DNA of 64,000 nt from Eupeodes corollae (Eukaryota > Arthropoda > Insecta > Diptera > Syrphidae). The notes below the pieces were generated by a model that had not been told where the DNA came from, ran no database searches, and was given only the letters and a program-made list of their open reading frames with translations. How positions within the stretch are numbered: the stretch's first letter is position 1; each line of letters starts with the position of its first letter. A program made the position numbers and the translations under genes. Shown here piece after piece: positions 24,479 to 35,627 of the stretch. The stretch is from the NCBI RefSeq assembly GCF_945859685.1, contig NC_079149.1, positions 85,055,073 to 85,119,072 of the forward strand. Direction: 5' to 3'.

Positions 24479-25720
24479 AAAGGGTGTCCCAAAATTAACG
24501 CAAGATTTGAATTTGCCGCCATTTGTGCAGTGAAGTGTTGGCAACCCTGAAAAAAAAGCAATTTGACAGCTAACAGTATAGGGTTATTAAAAATGGAGCG
24601 TTACACGATAGAACAACGTGTCTTCATTATTAGAGAATATTTCAAAAATAGTGAAAGCTTGGCGGCTGCAGTTCGAAAATTTCATATAAAATGTGGTCGG
24701 AATAGTGTTTTAACTTCGTCAACTGTGAAGAGATTAATTGAAAAATTCATGGAGACTGGATCCGTTGGAGACGCCAAACACACTGGTCGTCCAAAAACAA
24801 GCAATTCACAAATGTGAATGTCGAAGCAGTGCGTGAGAGTGTTGCTGACAATCCAGGAACATCAAATCGACGTCGTGGACAAGAATTGCAAACTTCAAGA
24901 ACCTCTCTACAGCGTATACTCACCAAAGATCTGTGTCTTCATGCTTACAAAATTCAATTAACACAACAATTGAAGCCTAATGACCATGGACAGAGAAGAG
25001 AGTTCGTTGAATGAATTATTGAACATCAACAAATAGACCCTGATTTTTCGAGCAAAATCATCCTAAGCGATGAAGCACATTTTCATCTTGATGGCTTTGT
25101 CAATCGCCAAAATTGCAGCATTTGGGGTTCGGAAAACCCACATGTGATGGCCGAAAAACAAATGCATCCATAACGCCTGACTGTATGGTGTGGATTTTGG
25201 GCTGGAGGCATAATTGGGCCACATTTTTTTGAAAATGATGCTGGTCAAGCAGTGACTGTTACTGTTACACAGTTCTTTCTGCCAAAATTGGATGATATTG
25301 ATGTGTCCAATATGTGGTTTCAACAAGACGGTGCCACATGTCATACAACCCGTAAAACAATTCAATTACTGCATGAGACATTTCCAGGTCGTGTACTCTC
25401 TCGTTTCGGTGATCAAAATTGGCCTCCTAGATCGTGTGATTTAACACCATTATACTTCTTTTTATGGGGTTATTTGAAATCACAAGTCTATGTCAACAAG
25501 CCCACAACCACCCGTGCATTAAAGGAGGAGATTCAACGCTGCATCAACGAAATTCAGCCACATTTATGCAGAATGGTCATGGAAAATTTCAACAAAAGAG
25601 TGCGCATATGCATGCAAAGCCATGGAGGCCATTTGTCCGATGTGTTATTCCATACATAACTCTATCCTATGTACTTTACGAGTCTATAAAAATATAACTA
25701 TCAAAAGACTAAAAACGGCG
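24479..25720 (+). mobile_element. IS630/mariner-type transposon, 5' end present
   Basis: The sequence AGGGTGTCCCAAAATTAACG at 24480 has the form of a terminal repeat and directly abuts the broken LINE at 24478. A transposase frame follows at 24593. I could not find the inverted partner downstream of 25660, so the 3' end is taken as lost or diverged and the right boundary is approximate. Confidence 0.68.
24593..25659 (+). pseudogene. IS630/mariner-type DDE transposase, near full length, broken
   Basis: Start MERYTIEQRV is followed by an HTH region with STVKRLIEKFMETGSVGD and GRPKTS, then RTSLQRILTKDL. Catalytic motifs follow: ILSDEAHFHLDGF (first Asp, about 25068), MWFQQDGATCHT (second Asp at 25327-25329) and WPPRSCDLTPLYFFLWGYLK (third Asp at 25438-25440). 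I count 36 residues between the second and third Asp. The C-terminal end is GGHLSDVLFHT and a stop. Damage is slight: one frameshift near 24815 and in-frame stops at about 25012 (a Trp codon expected) and 25171 (a Gln codon expected). Fragments of related elements lie at 19165 (+) and 38870 (-). Confidence 0.87.
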
Positions 25721-26068
25721 TTTTCTATTTAATTTTCGATTGATATTGTTCTTTTTCTATTTTACTAAAATTCGCGGAAACGTCAGTTTCTACTTGCGAT
25801 CAACACAAAATTACGAACCCGATTTGGCTAAAATTTCGACAGTAGCATTCTATGAGAATTAATTTGTCTTGCGATAGTGGGTGAGGCTAATTTACCTTTA
25901 AAAAAAATGTAAATAAATACTTTTTTCATTCAATGTTGATACATTTTATTTACTGGTTAGCAAAAATGTACTTTGAAATTTTAGATAAATTAATAAACAT
26001 AAGAAATAAAATGTTCCCGAATCAGTGTTTTTTACCTATCAAACAGTTTTAAGCAAAATACTTAAAAA
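25721..26068. other. Intergenic, no gene recognised
   Basis: AT-rich sequence. The last 8 bases (26061-26068, CTTAAAAA) are the left target duplication of the adjacent hAT element. Confidence 0.45.
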
Positions 26069-27463
26069 CAAGGGCGGATCCATCCTTTTAATCGGAGAGG
26101 TCACACACTTACCATAAATACGACGAAAAAGAGAAGTTTTGCCAAAAATCAATGTGATCTCTTTTCGTATTAAAATAAAACAGAATATGACGAATTGTCT
26201 GTCTTTTATTGGCATAGTTTGTTTTGAAACAATATTCCTACCACTTTTAGTCTAATTACTGAAGCTAGAAGACAAATTCTAAAAAAAATATTTTGACCAA
26301 AAAGGACTCAACTTTTAGGAAACGGGTGTATTTCGGTACATAACTTCTTTAAAAATGAAATAAAAACAAATTAAGGTAAACAACTAAGTTGGGAAGAAAA
26401 TATAGTGTGGCACTCACTTCAATTTTCGAAAGATTCAAAGCTTTTCTTATTTTGAATTAATAGATATGAAACGTACACTATTTAATCAGTCATTAGTTTA
26501 ATGAAAGCGTCATTTTTTGCTGTTTTTGTGACTATTACATATTTTTGAATCATTTTAATCTCAGTTCTTAACATCCAGGGCAAATTTACTTCAAGAAGTA
26601 GATCTTACAAGATCTTATAAGTTTTTGTATTCAATTTTGAAAGAAAAAGAACAATTAAGGAAAGACTTGACACTCTTGTACACACGTGCGTCAAGAAAAG
26701 TAAGAAGGAGTTAAAGACGAGTTTTAAGAATTTAAAGGCAACTTTTATCAAATCTTATGAATATAATTTAAAGAATTACTAAAGTTTTGATCAATTTTTA
26801 AATTTTGTCAAAACCCTTAAAATTATTACAAACATTTTAGTTGCTTTTGACATATAAATAACTTTTTTGGTAACAAATCTATAGATGCATAATGGCTGAA
26901 TCACAAACACTCTTCAGCTTCGGCTTTACCTGACGTTTACGAGTTCAGCCATAGGAATTCATTGCATGCTATCACAATGGAACTTCGACCTCACGTTTCG
27001 TTTGACAATCGTAAGGAAAAGAACGTAATGTGACTCCAAACCGCAGCTCGAGTTCAATTATTTGAACATTTGCTTTGTCTGACAGCTCAAAGCTGTAAAA
27101 AAATGTCAACAAACAAAATATTTGCTCTTGGAGGGATGAAAAAATAGAAATGTCATTCAAAGCAACCTCGAAGCAGGCCCACAGTAACGCAGGCGAAACT
27201 GAAGCGTGATTCAGCCATAACCCTTATGGCATATATCACCCCCCCTGGTTATGAATTCATGCACCGGTTGATGAATTTGGAAAAGGGCTAGATTTTCGTA
27301 ACCAAATAGAAAGCATCAAAAAATTGCAATTTTTAAATATATGAAGAATAAATAATTTTAAATATAAGGGAGCGCAATACGATTAGTTTTGAAATCAAAT
27401 GAATTAATAAGAAAATTTAAAAAAATCCCAGGAGGGGCCATGACCTCCCTGTATCCGCCATAG
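26069..27463. mobile_element. Non-autonomous hAT element X, copy 1
   Basis: The left end CAAGGGCGGATCCATCC pairs with the right end (inverse CTATGGCGGATACAGGGAGG). Perfect 8-bp flanks CTTAAAAA (26061-26068 and 27464-27471) are the hAT-type target duplication. Inside the right end, AATACGATTAGTTTTGAA recurs inverted at about 46965-46985 in copy 2 (46879-48615). No transposase frame survives. A Harbinger-like MITE is inserted at 26893-27217. Confidence 0.85.
26893..27217. mobile_element. 325-bp MITE with TAA target duplication (Harbinger-like)
   Basis: TGGCTGAATCAC at 26893 is the exact inverse of GTGATTCAGCCA ending at 27217. Further inside, CTTCAGCTTCGGCT.. pairs imperfectly with ..AGGCGAAACTGAAG. 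TAA flanks both ends (26890-26892; 27218-27220), which fits the TWA target of PIF/Harbinger. It lies inside hAT element X copy 1. Confidence 0.82.
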
Positions 27464-27471
27464 CTTAAAAA

Positions 27472-28150
27472 TGAAAAAATACCAAATGCTTGTCTGTAAA
27501 GTCAGTTTTAGGTCCAAAACTTTATAAAATCATTCACATGCCAGATTAAAGAAAACCCTTTAGAAACTTTAAATTTAACGCAAAACCAAATCACAAAAGA
27601 AAATACAATGACGCTTACAAAAAAGTAATAAAATGTTTCGCGATAGATCGCACAGTCTAACAAGTCTGCCTCTGTTGAGAAGAGAATGTGAATGCCAAAA
27701 GGCCAACCAACTCCAAATCAATCAAAGTATCTTTTGGTTATAGGTACGTAGTACATACTCAAAGCAGGACGGCTGATCAGAGCTGAGCTGAAAAGACATT
27801 CAATTTAGTCTTGAAACGTAGCTCGGGCGAGCAACTTTAGCGCATGTTTTTTTGTCGTTTTGAACACAGTAGTCTTTTTAATTTATTTCTTTGGAAAGTG
27901 TGTGATCTAATGGTTTAATATATGTATATGTTTTCCTATTGTTGTTTCACGTGAAGCAAAAATAAATGCTAAAAATTGGTTATTCAAACATAAAATTAAC
28001 GCAAAAAAGCCGGTCAGATATTTTCTATTAACATAGATGAACCAACATCCAGTTAGGACCGGAATTTGAATAAGTCTACACAGAATCGTGAGCGACAATC
28101 TTCTGAGTTACATAACTTCTTTAAGACTAAAAGTCGTATAACATAGCCAC
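27472..28150. other. Upstream region of the yellow gene
   Basis: No coding frame of known family. It is presumably part of the 5' regulatory region of the yellow-family gene, but I can point to no defined enhancer motif. Confidence 0.35.
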
Positions 28151-28155
28151 AAACT

Positions 28156-28163
28156 TATATATA
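28156..28163 (+). promoter_or_regulatory. Candidate TATA box of the yellow gene
   Basis: TATATATA lies about 260 bp upstream of the first possible start codon. A TCA-containing initiator-like site (GCATCATAG) is about 40 bp downstream, somewhat farther than the usual 30. In AT-rich DNA this is only a candidate. Confidence 0.25.
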
Positions 28164-28422
28164 TCCGGTTTTTCGTATCTGTTGCACATGTGCATCATAG
28201 TTAGTGGTGTTGTAAGAATCTTTGTGCGTTAATACAATTATTATTATTATTAAACTATACTTGCCTCACTGGTTCGAGATTTTATTCGATTTATAATTTA
28301 TGAACAAGAATTTTTGAGAGTCAAAATAAAGAGGTCGGTTTCTTTGGAATAGGCATAATAAATTATTAAGTCTGTTAACTTTTAACTTAAGACAAAGTGT
28401 AAAGAAGCTAAAGAGTGTTGCG

Positions 28423-28744
28423 ATGTTTGTGGAACGATATGTTTGTCGATCGCCTATAATGCCTCATCAACTTCGGCTTGGGGTTTTACTATGCTGTTGG
28501 ATTGGGATTGGATTGTTGACATTAGCGGCATGCAACGATAATCTTCGTGTTGCATACGAATGGAAAGAAATCGACTTTAAGTACCCTAGTAAGGAACAAA
28601 AACAGCTGGCAATCGAAAGTTATGAATTTATACCTGAGAATGTTATACCAGTTGGTTTGGAAGTATACCGTTCAAGGCTGTTTGTGACGCTGCCACGGTG
28701 GAGGGAAGGCGTGCCAGCTTCGTTGGCTTACCTTGATCTTAATG
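28423..28744 (+). CDS. yellow-b: Yellow/MRJP-family protein, exon 1 (signal peptide and N-terminus)
   Basis: This exon encodes 107 codons plus the first base of codon 108. It ends at a strong donor AATG|GTAAGT (intron from 28745). Residues 19-36 form a hydrophobic core (VLLCCWIGIGLLTLAA) after a basic segment, a secretory signal peptide. The mature start is probably near CNDNLRVAYEW, followed by FIPENVIPVGLEV, LFVTLPRW and GVPASLAYLDLN. These are the N-terminal motifs of Yellow proteins, and NDNLRVAYEW recalls yellow-b. Two starts are possible: Met1 at 28423 (G at -3) and Met13 at 28459 (A at -3). Met13 leaves a more typical signal peptide. No stop precedes the donor. Confidence 0.88.
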
Positions 28745-29773
28745 GTAAGTTTTGAATTAAGTTTTATTTTGTCGATCGAGCTTGGTTGATTGTTGTTATA
28801 AAAAAAGATAGTTTCAATATAGTTTATTTTAGATTGTTTAAGAAGTTCGAAAGTAGTTCAGTTGGTTTGAATTTAGGCACCAAGTTGAAACAAAAATATT
28901 GTTTTTTTTTTTTTTTAATATGACTAAGCCACACCTTTTTGCTAACGGTTTTCAGCCATATTTTTTCACAGAATTTTCTTTATTAAACTTAATTTAAAGA
29001 AGACCGCTTAGTAAAAAATACTTTATACTCGTTTGCAAAAATGTATAAGACAGAATTTTAAGACAAAACTTTTATTGAACTTTTATAGTTACATATTTAG
29101 TTATCTACCTGCCTTTTTTATGAAGTAGGTTAATTTATAATTGTGTTAGAGTTCTGCCAAATATATGCCCCAAAATCTATTCATGTAGTTTATTTTGTGA
29201 ACCTACTTTCTGTTTTTCTTTGCTTCTCATGCCCAATCACAATGAGAAGTTTTATGAGGTAGAATTGACTAAGATGATTTTTAATGAATGAATGACTCAT
29301 GACTCGAGCTGTATAAGCTGGAATCCAGATGTACATTGTACGCATAAGATAATTATTAATGTAAAAATAAGAACGAAACTTTGCTAACAATCCGAAGATT
29401 ATGTCGAAAAATTACAATTTATTTATGTATTTAATACATTTTGATTAAAATAGTGGTAATTTATTTATAAAATATGTACAACTTGTTAGAAAAGTTTTCT
29501 TTTTTTTGCTTTTGAAATTGGTGTTTTTGGAAAAAATTAAAAAAAAAAAATTAAGAACAATAATTTGATGATGGGAAAAACATCAGAAAAGATCTTCGCT
29601 GTCAAATGTTATTTTAATTAAAAGTTTATTGAAAAGACTACATCAAAAAATATCTATCAATTCTCCATAAAAAAATAAACTTGTTAATCTTTAACAAAAG
29701 AAAATAATTATAAAAAATCTTAGAAGTACTCGTATTTCCTATTATAATAGAAACGAATTAAGAATGTTATTTA

Positions 29774-29957
29774 CTTCCCACAGAAAATTACGGTAATCGG
29801 TCCGATTTGTCGAATTGGAAATGTTAACTCCACGTTTCAAGCTCCCTAGAATCTAAATAATAGATTTTTAGAAAGATATCTGTGCGAGCGTGATGTCTCA
29901 AGAACCAGTGGAGATATCGGCTTGAAATAAATTTCGTTATACAGATAATAATGCAGA
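29774..29957 (+). repeat. Dispersed repeat R, copy 1
   Basis: It contains CACGTTTCAAG..TCCCTAGAATC, then GATTTTTAGAAAGAT, TGTGCGAGCGTG, CTCAAGAACCAGT, and GTTATACAGATAATAATGCAG. The same ordered string is found inverted at 63530-63780, there with an extra ACGGACGGACGTACAAACGC segment. The source element is unknown. Confidence 0.7.
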
Positions 29958-29975
29958 TATATACAAAAAAGTTTT

Positions 29976-30008
29976 AGTACCAGTGGCATGATGGTTAGCG
30001 CGTTGGAC
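29976..30008 (+). mobile_element. SINE 5' part, interrupted by LINE
   Basis: AGTACCAGTGGCATGATGG and GCGCGTTGGAC form the tRNA-like head of the SINE (A-box region). The sequence breaks off at the LINE junction and resumes at 33521 with a duplicated GCGCCTTGGAC. Confidence 0.78.
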
Positions 30009-33000
30009 AAAAAGGCAAAAGGGTACATCATCTCTACTCTTTGTTGCCTGGCCTGAAGCAATTTAGACCATAATGAGCGCGCTGCCGGAGACGCGCCTAA
30101 AAGTCCTAGTTGTGAATGTAAATTCATTGATTAGAATTGGACGAAGAGCCAATATGTTCCAATTCTTGAAAGACTACATTCCCGATGTGTTTATGGCTAG
30201 CGAAACTAAGCTAAACCACAACCACAAATTGACTCATAAAAATTACAATATCGTAAGAAGAGACCGGCCCGACTCCACTCAAGGGGGCGGTGTCGCTCTC
30301 TTTATACGAAAAGGCATTAATTATAAAGTCATATACAACAATGAATTGCGAAAGCTCAAGACGCTAGAAGTTTGCGTCGTATGCATCTCTCTCTCTCAAG
30401 GGAAGCGGATGTATATGATTGCGGCTTATGCGGCTGGAGCTCCGCAGGTTACTTACTTTGCTTCAGAGCTCGAGATTCTTTTTAGGGAACTTAAACTGAG
30501 CTTGGAAGAAAACTATTTCATCTTGGCCGGTGATTTGAACGCAAAACATGAAGATCGGGGAAATCATCTTTTTATTTTGATGAATCATTACAGCGTTGAA
30601 TATGGCGTCGACCTGTTGGCTACTGAAAAGCCATCGTATCCAAGAAGCGGCTCCTTTCTGGATCTTTTGCTGTACGACACTAGACTGACAGAGTTACAGA
30701 CAAAGTGCGTAATCACCGTCGAAACTGCTTGCAGACAGTCGAGTACGACAGTGATCACTGCGGACTGGCTGCCATAACGCAGATTCCGAACGAATGCGTG
30801 GAGTTTTAGGAATACGTTGCAACGCACTCTTACAATTACAGTAAGATGCGTTGGCCTCGTTTCACCAATGCCCTAGCGAGAGAGTGACATAAGCCCACCA
30901 AACCAAAGAAACCTGACAAATACAGAAATTGACCAATATTTACAACTGATGGACGAAACAATACAATGAACGATGGAACGAACAATACCAAAGTACAAAG
31001 AACGGGACCAAATGGACGCTTACAGAAACGCGACTATTGACGCACTTCGCTGGCACAAGAGTGGCTTACTGACAAGACTCAAACACTTGTACAGACGATT
31101 TACAGAACCACTCGACTTGGAGGTTAGGACAATGAAGTCGTCAATAAAAAATGTCAATCTCTTGATTTAGGAGAACTACAGGTTATCAATTAATAAGTAG
31201 AACCTTAATATCAAATCAATTAATTCCAGTGACCCTAGTATGTTCCCTAAAATCAACAAGATATTCAGAAAAAAGAACGATAATGACCTTCCGTGTCTGA
31301 AACTTCAAAGAACTGAAGAGAACAGAGACGTACTCAGGACAGCGCAAATAGATCCAGAAGAAGCCATCTTTGACGATGAATTTTACATAATTGAAGATCC
31401 GAAGGAAAAAGTGGAGGCGGTGGGAGCTGCTTTCCAGCAAGTGCACAAGGTGAATGTTAGCATTCGCCCCAACCACGACCTGAAAAACAGAGCCCTACTT
31501 AATCACTTTTACCTTCGAAATGATACGACACATTGGCGATCTGAGAACCACGGTTTCATGCGGTTCAATGACGATTCCTTGGCAAATGCCATAATCGCCG
31601 AGCAAACGTTACCAAGTCCCTTGTTAGTGACGAAGGTTGGGCTTCAGCTCATCTTCAACTCAATAAAAAACAAAAACTCAGCAGGTGTGGATGGTATATC
31701 TAACGTTGTACTAAGACATTAACCGATGGAGGCAATTGATATTTACACCACACTCTTCAACAATGCACTGAATAATGCATATTATCCAGTGCATTGGAAG
31801 ACCGCTGTGGTTAATCCTCTCCCGAAAAAGGGGAAAGGACAACTCCAACCCGTCAAATCTTCGGTCGATAAGTCTTCTTCCGAGCATCAGCAAAGTTTTC
31901 GAAAAAATCATTAATCTGACTAAGTGGGCTGCGGACAACAAAATAATTCCGGATAAACAGTTCGGGTTCAAGGCGGGTCATGACACAATTCATGCTGCGT
32001 CTAAACTCGTTTCTGATATCCAATGGAATAAATCAAAACAACAATGCACAGGTGCTGTTCTGGTAGATTTGGAAAAGGCCTTTGACACCGTCTTTACCTA
32101 AAACTGAGCAGGCTTGGCATTAGCAAGCCATTGTTGTATATACTTTATGATATGCTTAACGGTAGAAAGTTTGTTGTCAAAAGTGGCCATGTAACTTCTA
32201 CCACAACATTCTCAATTAAAAATGGTCTTCAACAGGGAGCGGTGAACTCGCCGATTCTCTTCAGCATTTACACCAGCGATCTGATAGGTAGTCTTACAAA
32301 GTCAATGGCGTCCGCCGACGATCTAAGTGCGTACAGAACGGCCCGAAAGGTTGAGTTTAATAGAATTAGCGAGACATATATTTCGACAGACACATAAATG
32401 CTGCTCTGAACAGGGCCAGAGGAGCCTTCGCTTTGAAGAAACGGCTGTTTTACAGCAGTCGGCTTGACCCCAGAGTGAAGGTAATTTGCTACATGGTCCT
32501 GTATTGTTCAACATTGCCTTTTCCCAGATGAAGAGGTTTCGGTTCGAGCAGCAGTGTTTACGACGCTGTAGGCTGTACCTTATATCGCTTATATCGAACA
32601 GCCGAATCTTCTTATGCGCATTACTATTCCAACGAGGTCCTATACAACGGGGCATGAATCAACAGAATTGACAATTTCGTGGTAAAACTCGTTCGAGGTC
32701 ACATTGCAAGAGCTATGTCTTCGGGGCGTTCTATCCGAGCGACGCCGACGAGTATTTTGAGAGTGCACGCTTTAGTGGCTTCATTCATCCATAGGCATTC
32801 CTCTTTTTAAATAGATGCGGTCTGATACAGGATACATTGGCAGTTCCGCTAATCTAACACGATAGAAGGCGAACCGTGGATAAGCGACTAGTGTACAATC
32901 GGGAAGTCATGGCACAAGGCTGCGTCGGAACTGATAGGGTGAAGCAAGAGAACCAGTTTTCTTGGCTTCATTCGGCACTTGATATAGTGGGTAGTTGGGA

Positions 33001-33520
33001 TGGGGTTTAAAGCCTTGGCCGGCTTACATACTTGTTTTATAGTTTAAATGTTTAGTTTTAAGTAGAATAGGCATGGTGGCACAAAAAATACAAAAAAAAA
33101 ATATTAAAACAAATTAAAAATATAATAAAAAAAAGACATGGAATAATACAAATTGTTAGAAAGTTAGATTCGCTGCTGTGGTTGTTCTAGTTTTAAGTAG
33201 TTTATAGGTAGAATAGGAAGTTTAAGTTAGCTTTAAGTTTTATATTAAGGACCTAATTTTAAGTAGTTTTTAAGTTTTAAAAAAAGGATATTGATATTAT
33301 TTTTTTTCAAATTTTCTTATAAATTAAAAATAAATAAAATGTAATTGAAGTAAAATAGATCTTAGGACCGAAAGGCATTAGTATTAAGTATTATTGTTTA
33401 ACTTAGAGTGTCCGACCAGTAAGTTAGTTGTTCGTCATGGTTAATTAGGATGGTTTTATGAATTCTTTTTCTAGCTTTAAGATAGGTAGATTGAATTAAT
33501 TAAAATGAATTTAAAAAAAA
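30009..33520 (+). mobile_element. Single-ORF LINE inserted into a SINE
   Basis: The element is bounded by an 11-bp target duplication, GCGCGTTGGAC at 29998-30008 and GCGCCTTGGAC at 33521-33531 (one mismatch). It ends in an A-rich tail (33511-33520). The interior has about 60 bp of leader, an endonuclease and reverse transcriptase frame to about 32480, and a roughly 1-kb 3' region. The clade is uncertain; RT motif GLQQGAVNSPILF suggests a LOA/I-group relative. Several frameshifts show it is no longer active. Confidence 0.85.
30073..32480 (+). pseudogene. LINE ORF2 (endonuclease-reverse transcriptase), frameshifted
   Basis: A 234-codon intact start holds the endonuclease: VVNVNSLIR, FMASETKLN (catalytic Glu), GGGVALFIR and LAGDLNAKH. 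The SDH motif (YDSDHCGLAA, about 30745-30775) is reached only in another frame. RT parts follow: KNKNSAGVDGISNVVL (about 31670), HWKTAVVNPLPKKGK (about 31800), RSISLLPSISKVFEKII (about 31860), KQFGFKAGHDTIHAASKL (about 31960), GAVLVDLEKAFDTV (motif A, about 32060) and NGLQQGAVNSPILFSIYTSDL (about 32220-32280). The YADD region reads MASADDLSAYR. At least five frame breaks are present. Confidence 0.82.
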
Positions 33521-33735
33521 GCGCCTTGGACTGTCATGCCAGAGGTCTTATGTTCGATTCGTGCTTGTGCCATCTGAAGTTTTTTTTAAAGGGTATTGCC
33601 TCTTGCGTGGAATTGACAAATTCTCCAAGAGTACTTCTTGTCGTAAAAAGTGTTTTCTCAAAATTTTCCTCTCGGATTTGGTTTAAAGACTTAACAAAAA
33701 TGAGAGGGTGGTTTTTTACCACAAAAATTTAACAA
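33521..33735 (+). mobile_element. SINE 3' part after LINE insertion
   Basis: It resumes the SINE with GCGCCTTGGACTGTCATGCC, a B-box-like GTTCGATTC, and the body CCTCTTGCGTGGAATTGACA, as in the copy at 17572. The typical 3' tail is not clear. A further weak likeness (AGGTCCTC..ACTCGCAC) runs to about 33940. Confidence 0.72.
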
Positions 33736-35363
33736 TCTTGATGAAACCATATTGGCTTCAAACTAATATCATCTTTTAAAAAATACCGTCTCCTCCGATG
33801 ATTTGGCAAATCATCCTCGAATATTTCCTCTCTTGAAAAGCGTTCCAAATTTACCATTCAGAGTCGGTTTCCAAATTTTAGGTCCTCTTTAACTCCAACA
33901 ATACTCGCACAAAAGGTTAAATTCTAAGAACCCGATGAGGTGATAGATTGGCCTTGAAGTCGGATTCGAACTCAAGCAAAGTATAATTTAATTGTTAGTT
34001 GATTAGTTGATTAGTTTTTTTAATAAGTTGTGTTAAGAGTAACAGTACAAAAAGAGTTTGTTAGAAAACTATATACAAGATTTTAATTTACCTGAGAGTT
34101 GAACGTTATTACCGTGTCATTAAGATACTTATTTTATGCACAATACTATATTTAATGTTTTATGTAAAACGGTTCTTTGTCAAATTGGAAAATGAATAAG
34201 TAAGTAATATTTCCTTAAAATACAAAATTGAGGTCGATATGGAATTGAAGCTTGTAGACAATTAAGACTTTGATAGTTTTTGCAGGGTCAAATGAAGGTA
34301 TAGGTTGGTGAAGTAAAGTTCCGAGCTTGAAGTTTATGACACTTGCAAACTTAACTACATAGTTGCATTGGTCTAAATTTACGTTCAAAGAACACAGTTG
34401 CCAGCAAATGAAGTCCCTTATATGGTTTTTTCCCTTTTTTTACGGTCACGTTGGTGTCTCGACACTATTTAATTAATTTGATAATTAGACACTGTGTAGT
34501 GTGTAGTATTTAGAGCAGATTTCCAATGTTTAGGGATAGACAACAGACTAATGCTGGGCAGAGACAGAGACCCGTGTAAGAATTTACGGGTAAGGGTTGC
34601 TGGTCCATGAGGAGTTGGATAAGTTCCTCCTCTAGAATGACAGAGAATGAGACATATTTAGGCACTGAAATATTCATAGATTGTATTGGGTGTAGTTGTT
34701 GTAATGTAAAGTAATGCTGTCTAAACCTGCTCATTCACTTACACTGGGGGACATCGTGAATACAAATTACCCTCGGAATGTTTTCCTCTCTGAACATTGG
34801 GAACGTACAGCTGTAGACAGCTAATTAGAAACACACATTGTGTATACTTTGAGATCAGTTTCTTCGCTTAGTTATTTATTAATGGTTTTTTAATTTACGG
34901 TACTTTAGGGTATACTTTATAATACAACAATATAATATAATTTAATATATATTATATTGTATTTTTCTTTGTATAACAGTTTTATCAAAAAAAGGAGCCT
35001 CAATTTTAAGATATAATTACTTCAAAATTAGGTTAGTATTTTGTTGTGACACCTCTTCACTCCTTGGATTCAATGCCTGTAGTACATTAGGAGTAAAGTC
35101 TTTTAAGTAGCTAAAATGTTCGAATTAAGAACATCAAAGTCGTGTTATTTTTCAATACAGTTAAGTAAACATCCGATTAAAGAAGTTCAATTATTTAAAG
35201 GTCCTTACTTTCTTTTAACCATTCAAAATTCGTAATATATCCATCCTAAGTTATTTTTGTCGGATTCTAGAGGTATGATTTGGGTCTTTAAGTTGCAAGA
35301 GTTTCCATATGAATGCAAATTTTCATCGGGCTAACTAGTCGTTTTTCTTAGAATTCCTAGGTA

Positions 35364-35627
35364 TTTTACATCTGTCAGTGTCTAATTTATTTGAAGCACT
35401 GTATGAACGTAATTCCAAGAAAAACGAACGCAAACTTTTGATCAAACCATCTTATTTCTTGGTCACTGGTAAAACCTATTTCGAATTTATGACTGTATAC
35501 AAATCGGATGGGGGAAGATGGTTACGTGGTCAGCATGAAAGTGGCTCCATCAATAGTTTGCGTTTGTTTTTCCTGGTACTTTTTTCATACAGTGCTTCAA
35601 ATTAATTAGACGCTGACCGCTGTAAAA
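35364..35627. mobile_element. 264-bp MITE with about 70-bp inverted repeats
   Basis: The left arm, TTTTACATCTGTCAGTGTC then ATTTGAAGCACTGTATGAA and GAACGCAAACT, is matched inversely on the right side (TTTTACAGCGGTCAGCGTC..., read from 35627 leftward). TA dinucleotides flank both ends (35362-35363; 35628-35629), as for Tc1/mariner MITEs. The 75-codon open frame across it (35378-35605) results from the fold-back structure and is not a gene. Confidence 0.85.

Noticed and set aside
35378..35605. 75-codon + strand gene
   Set aside because: The frame lies entirely within a fold-back MITE and its ends are inverted repeats.
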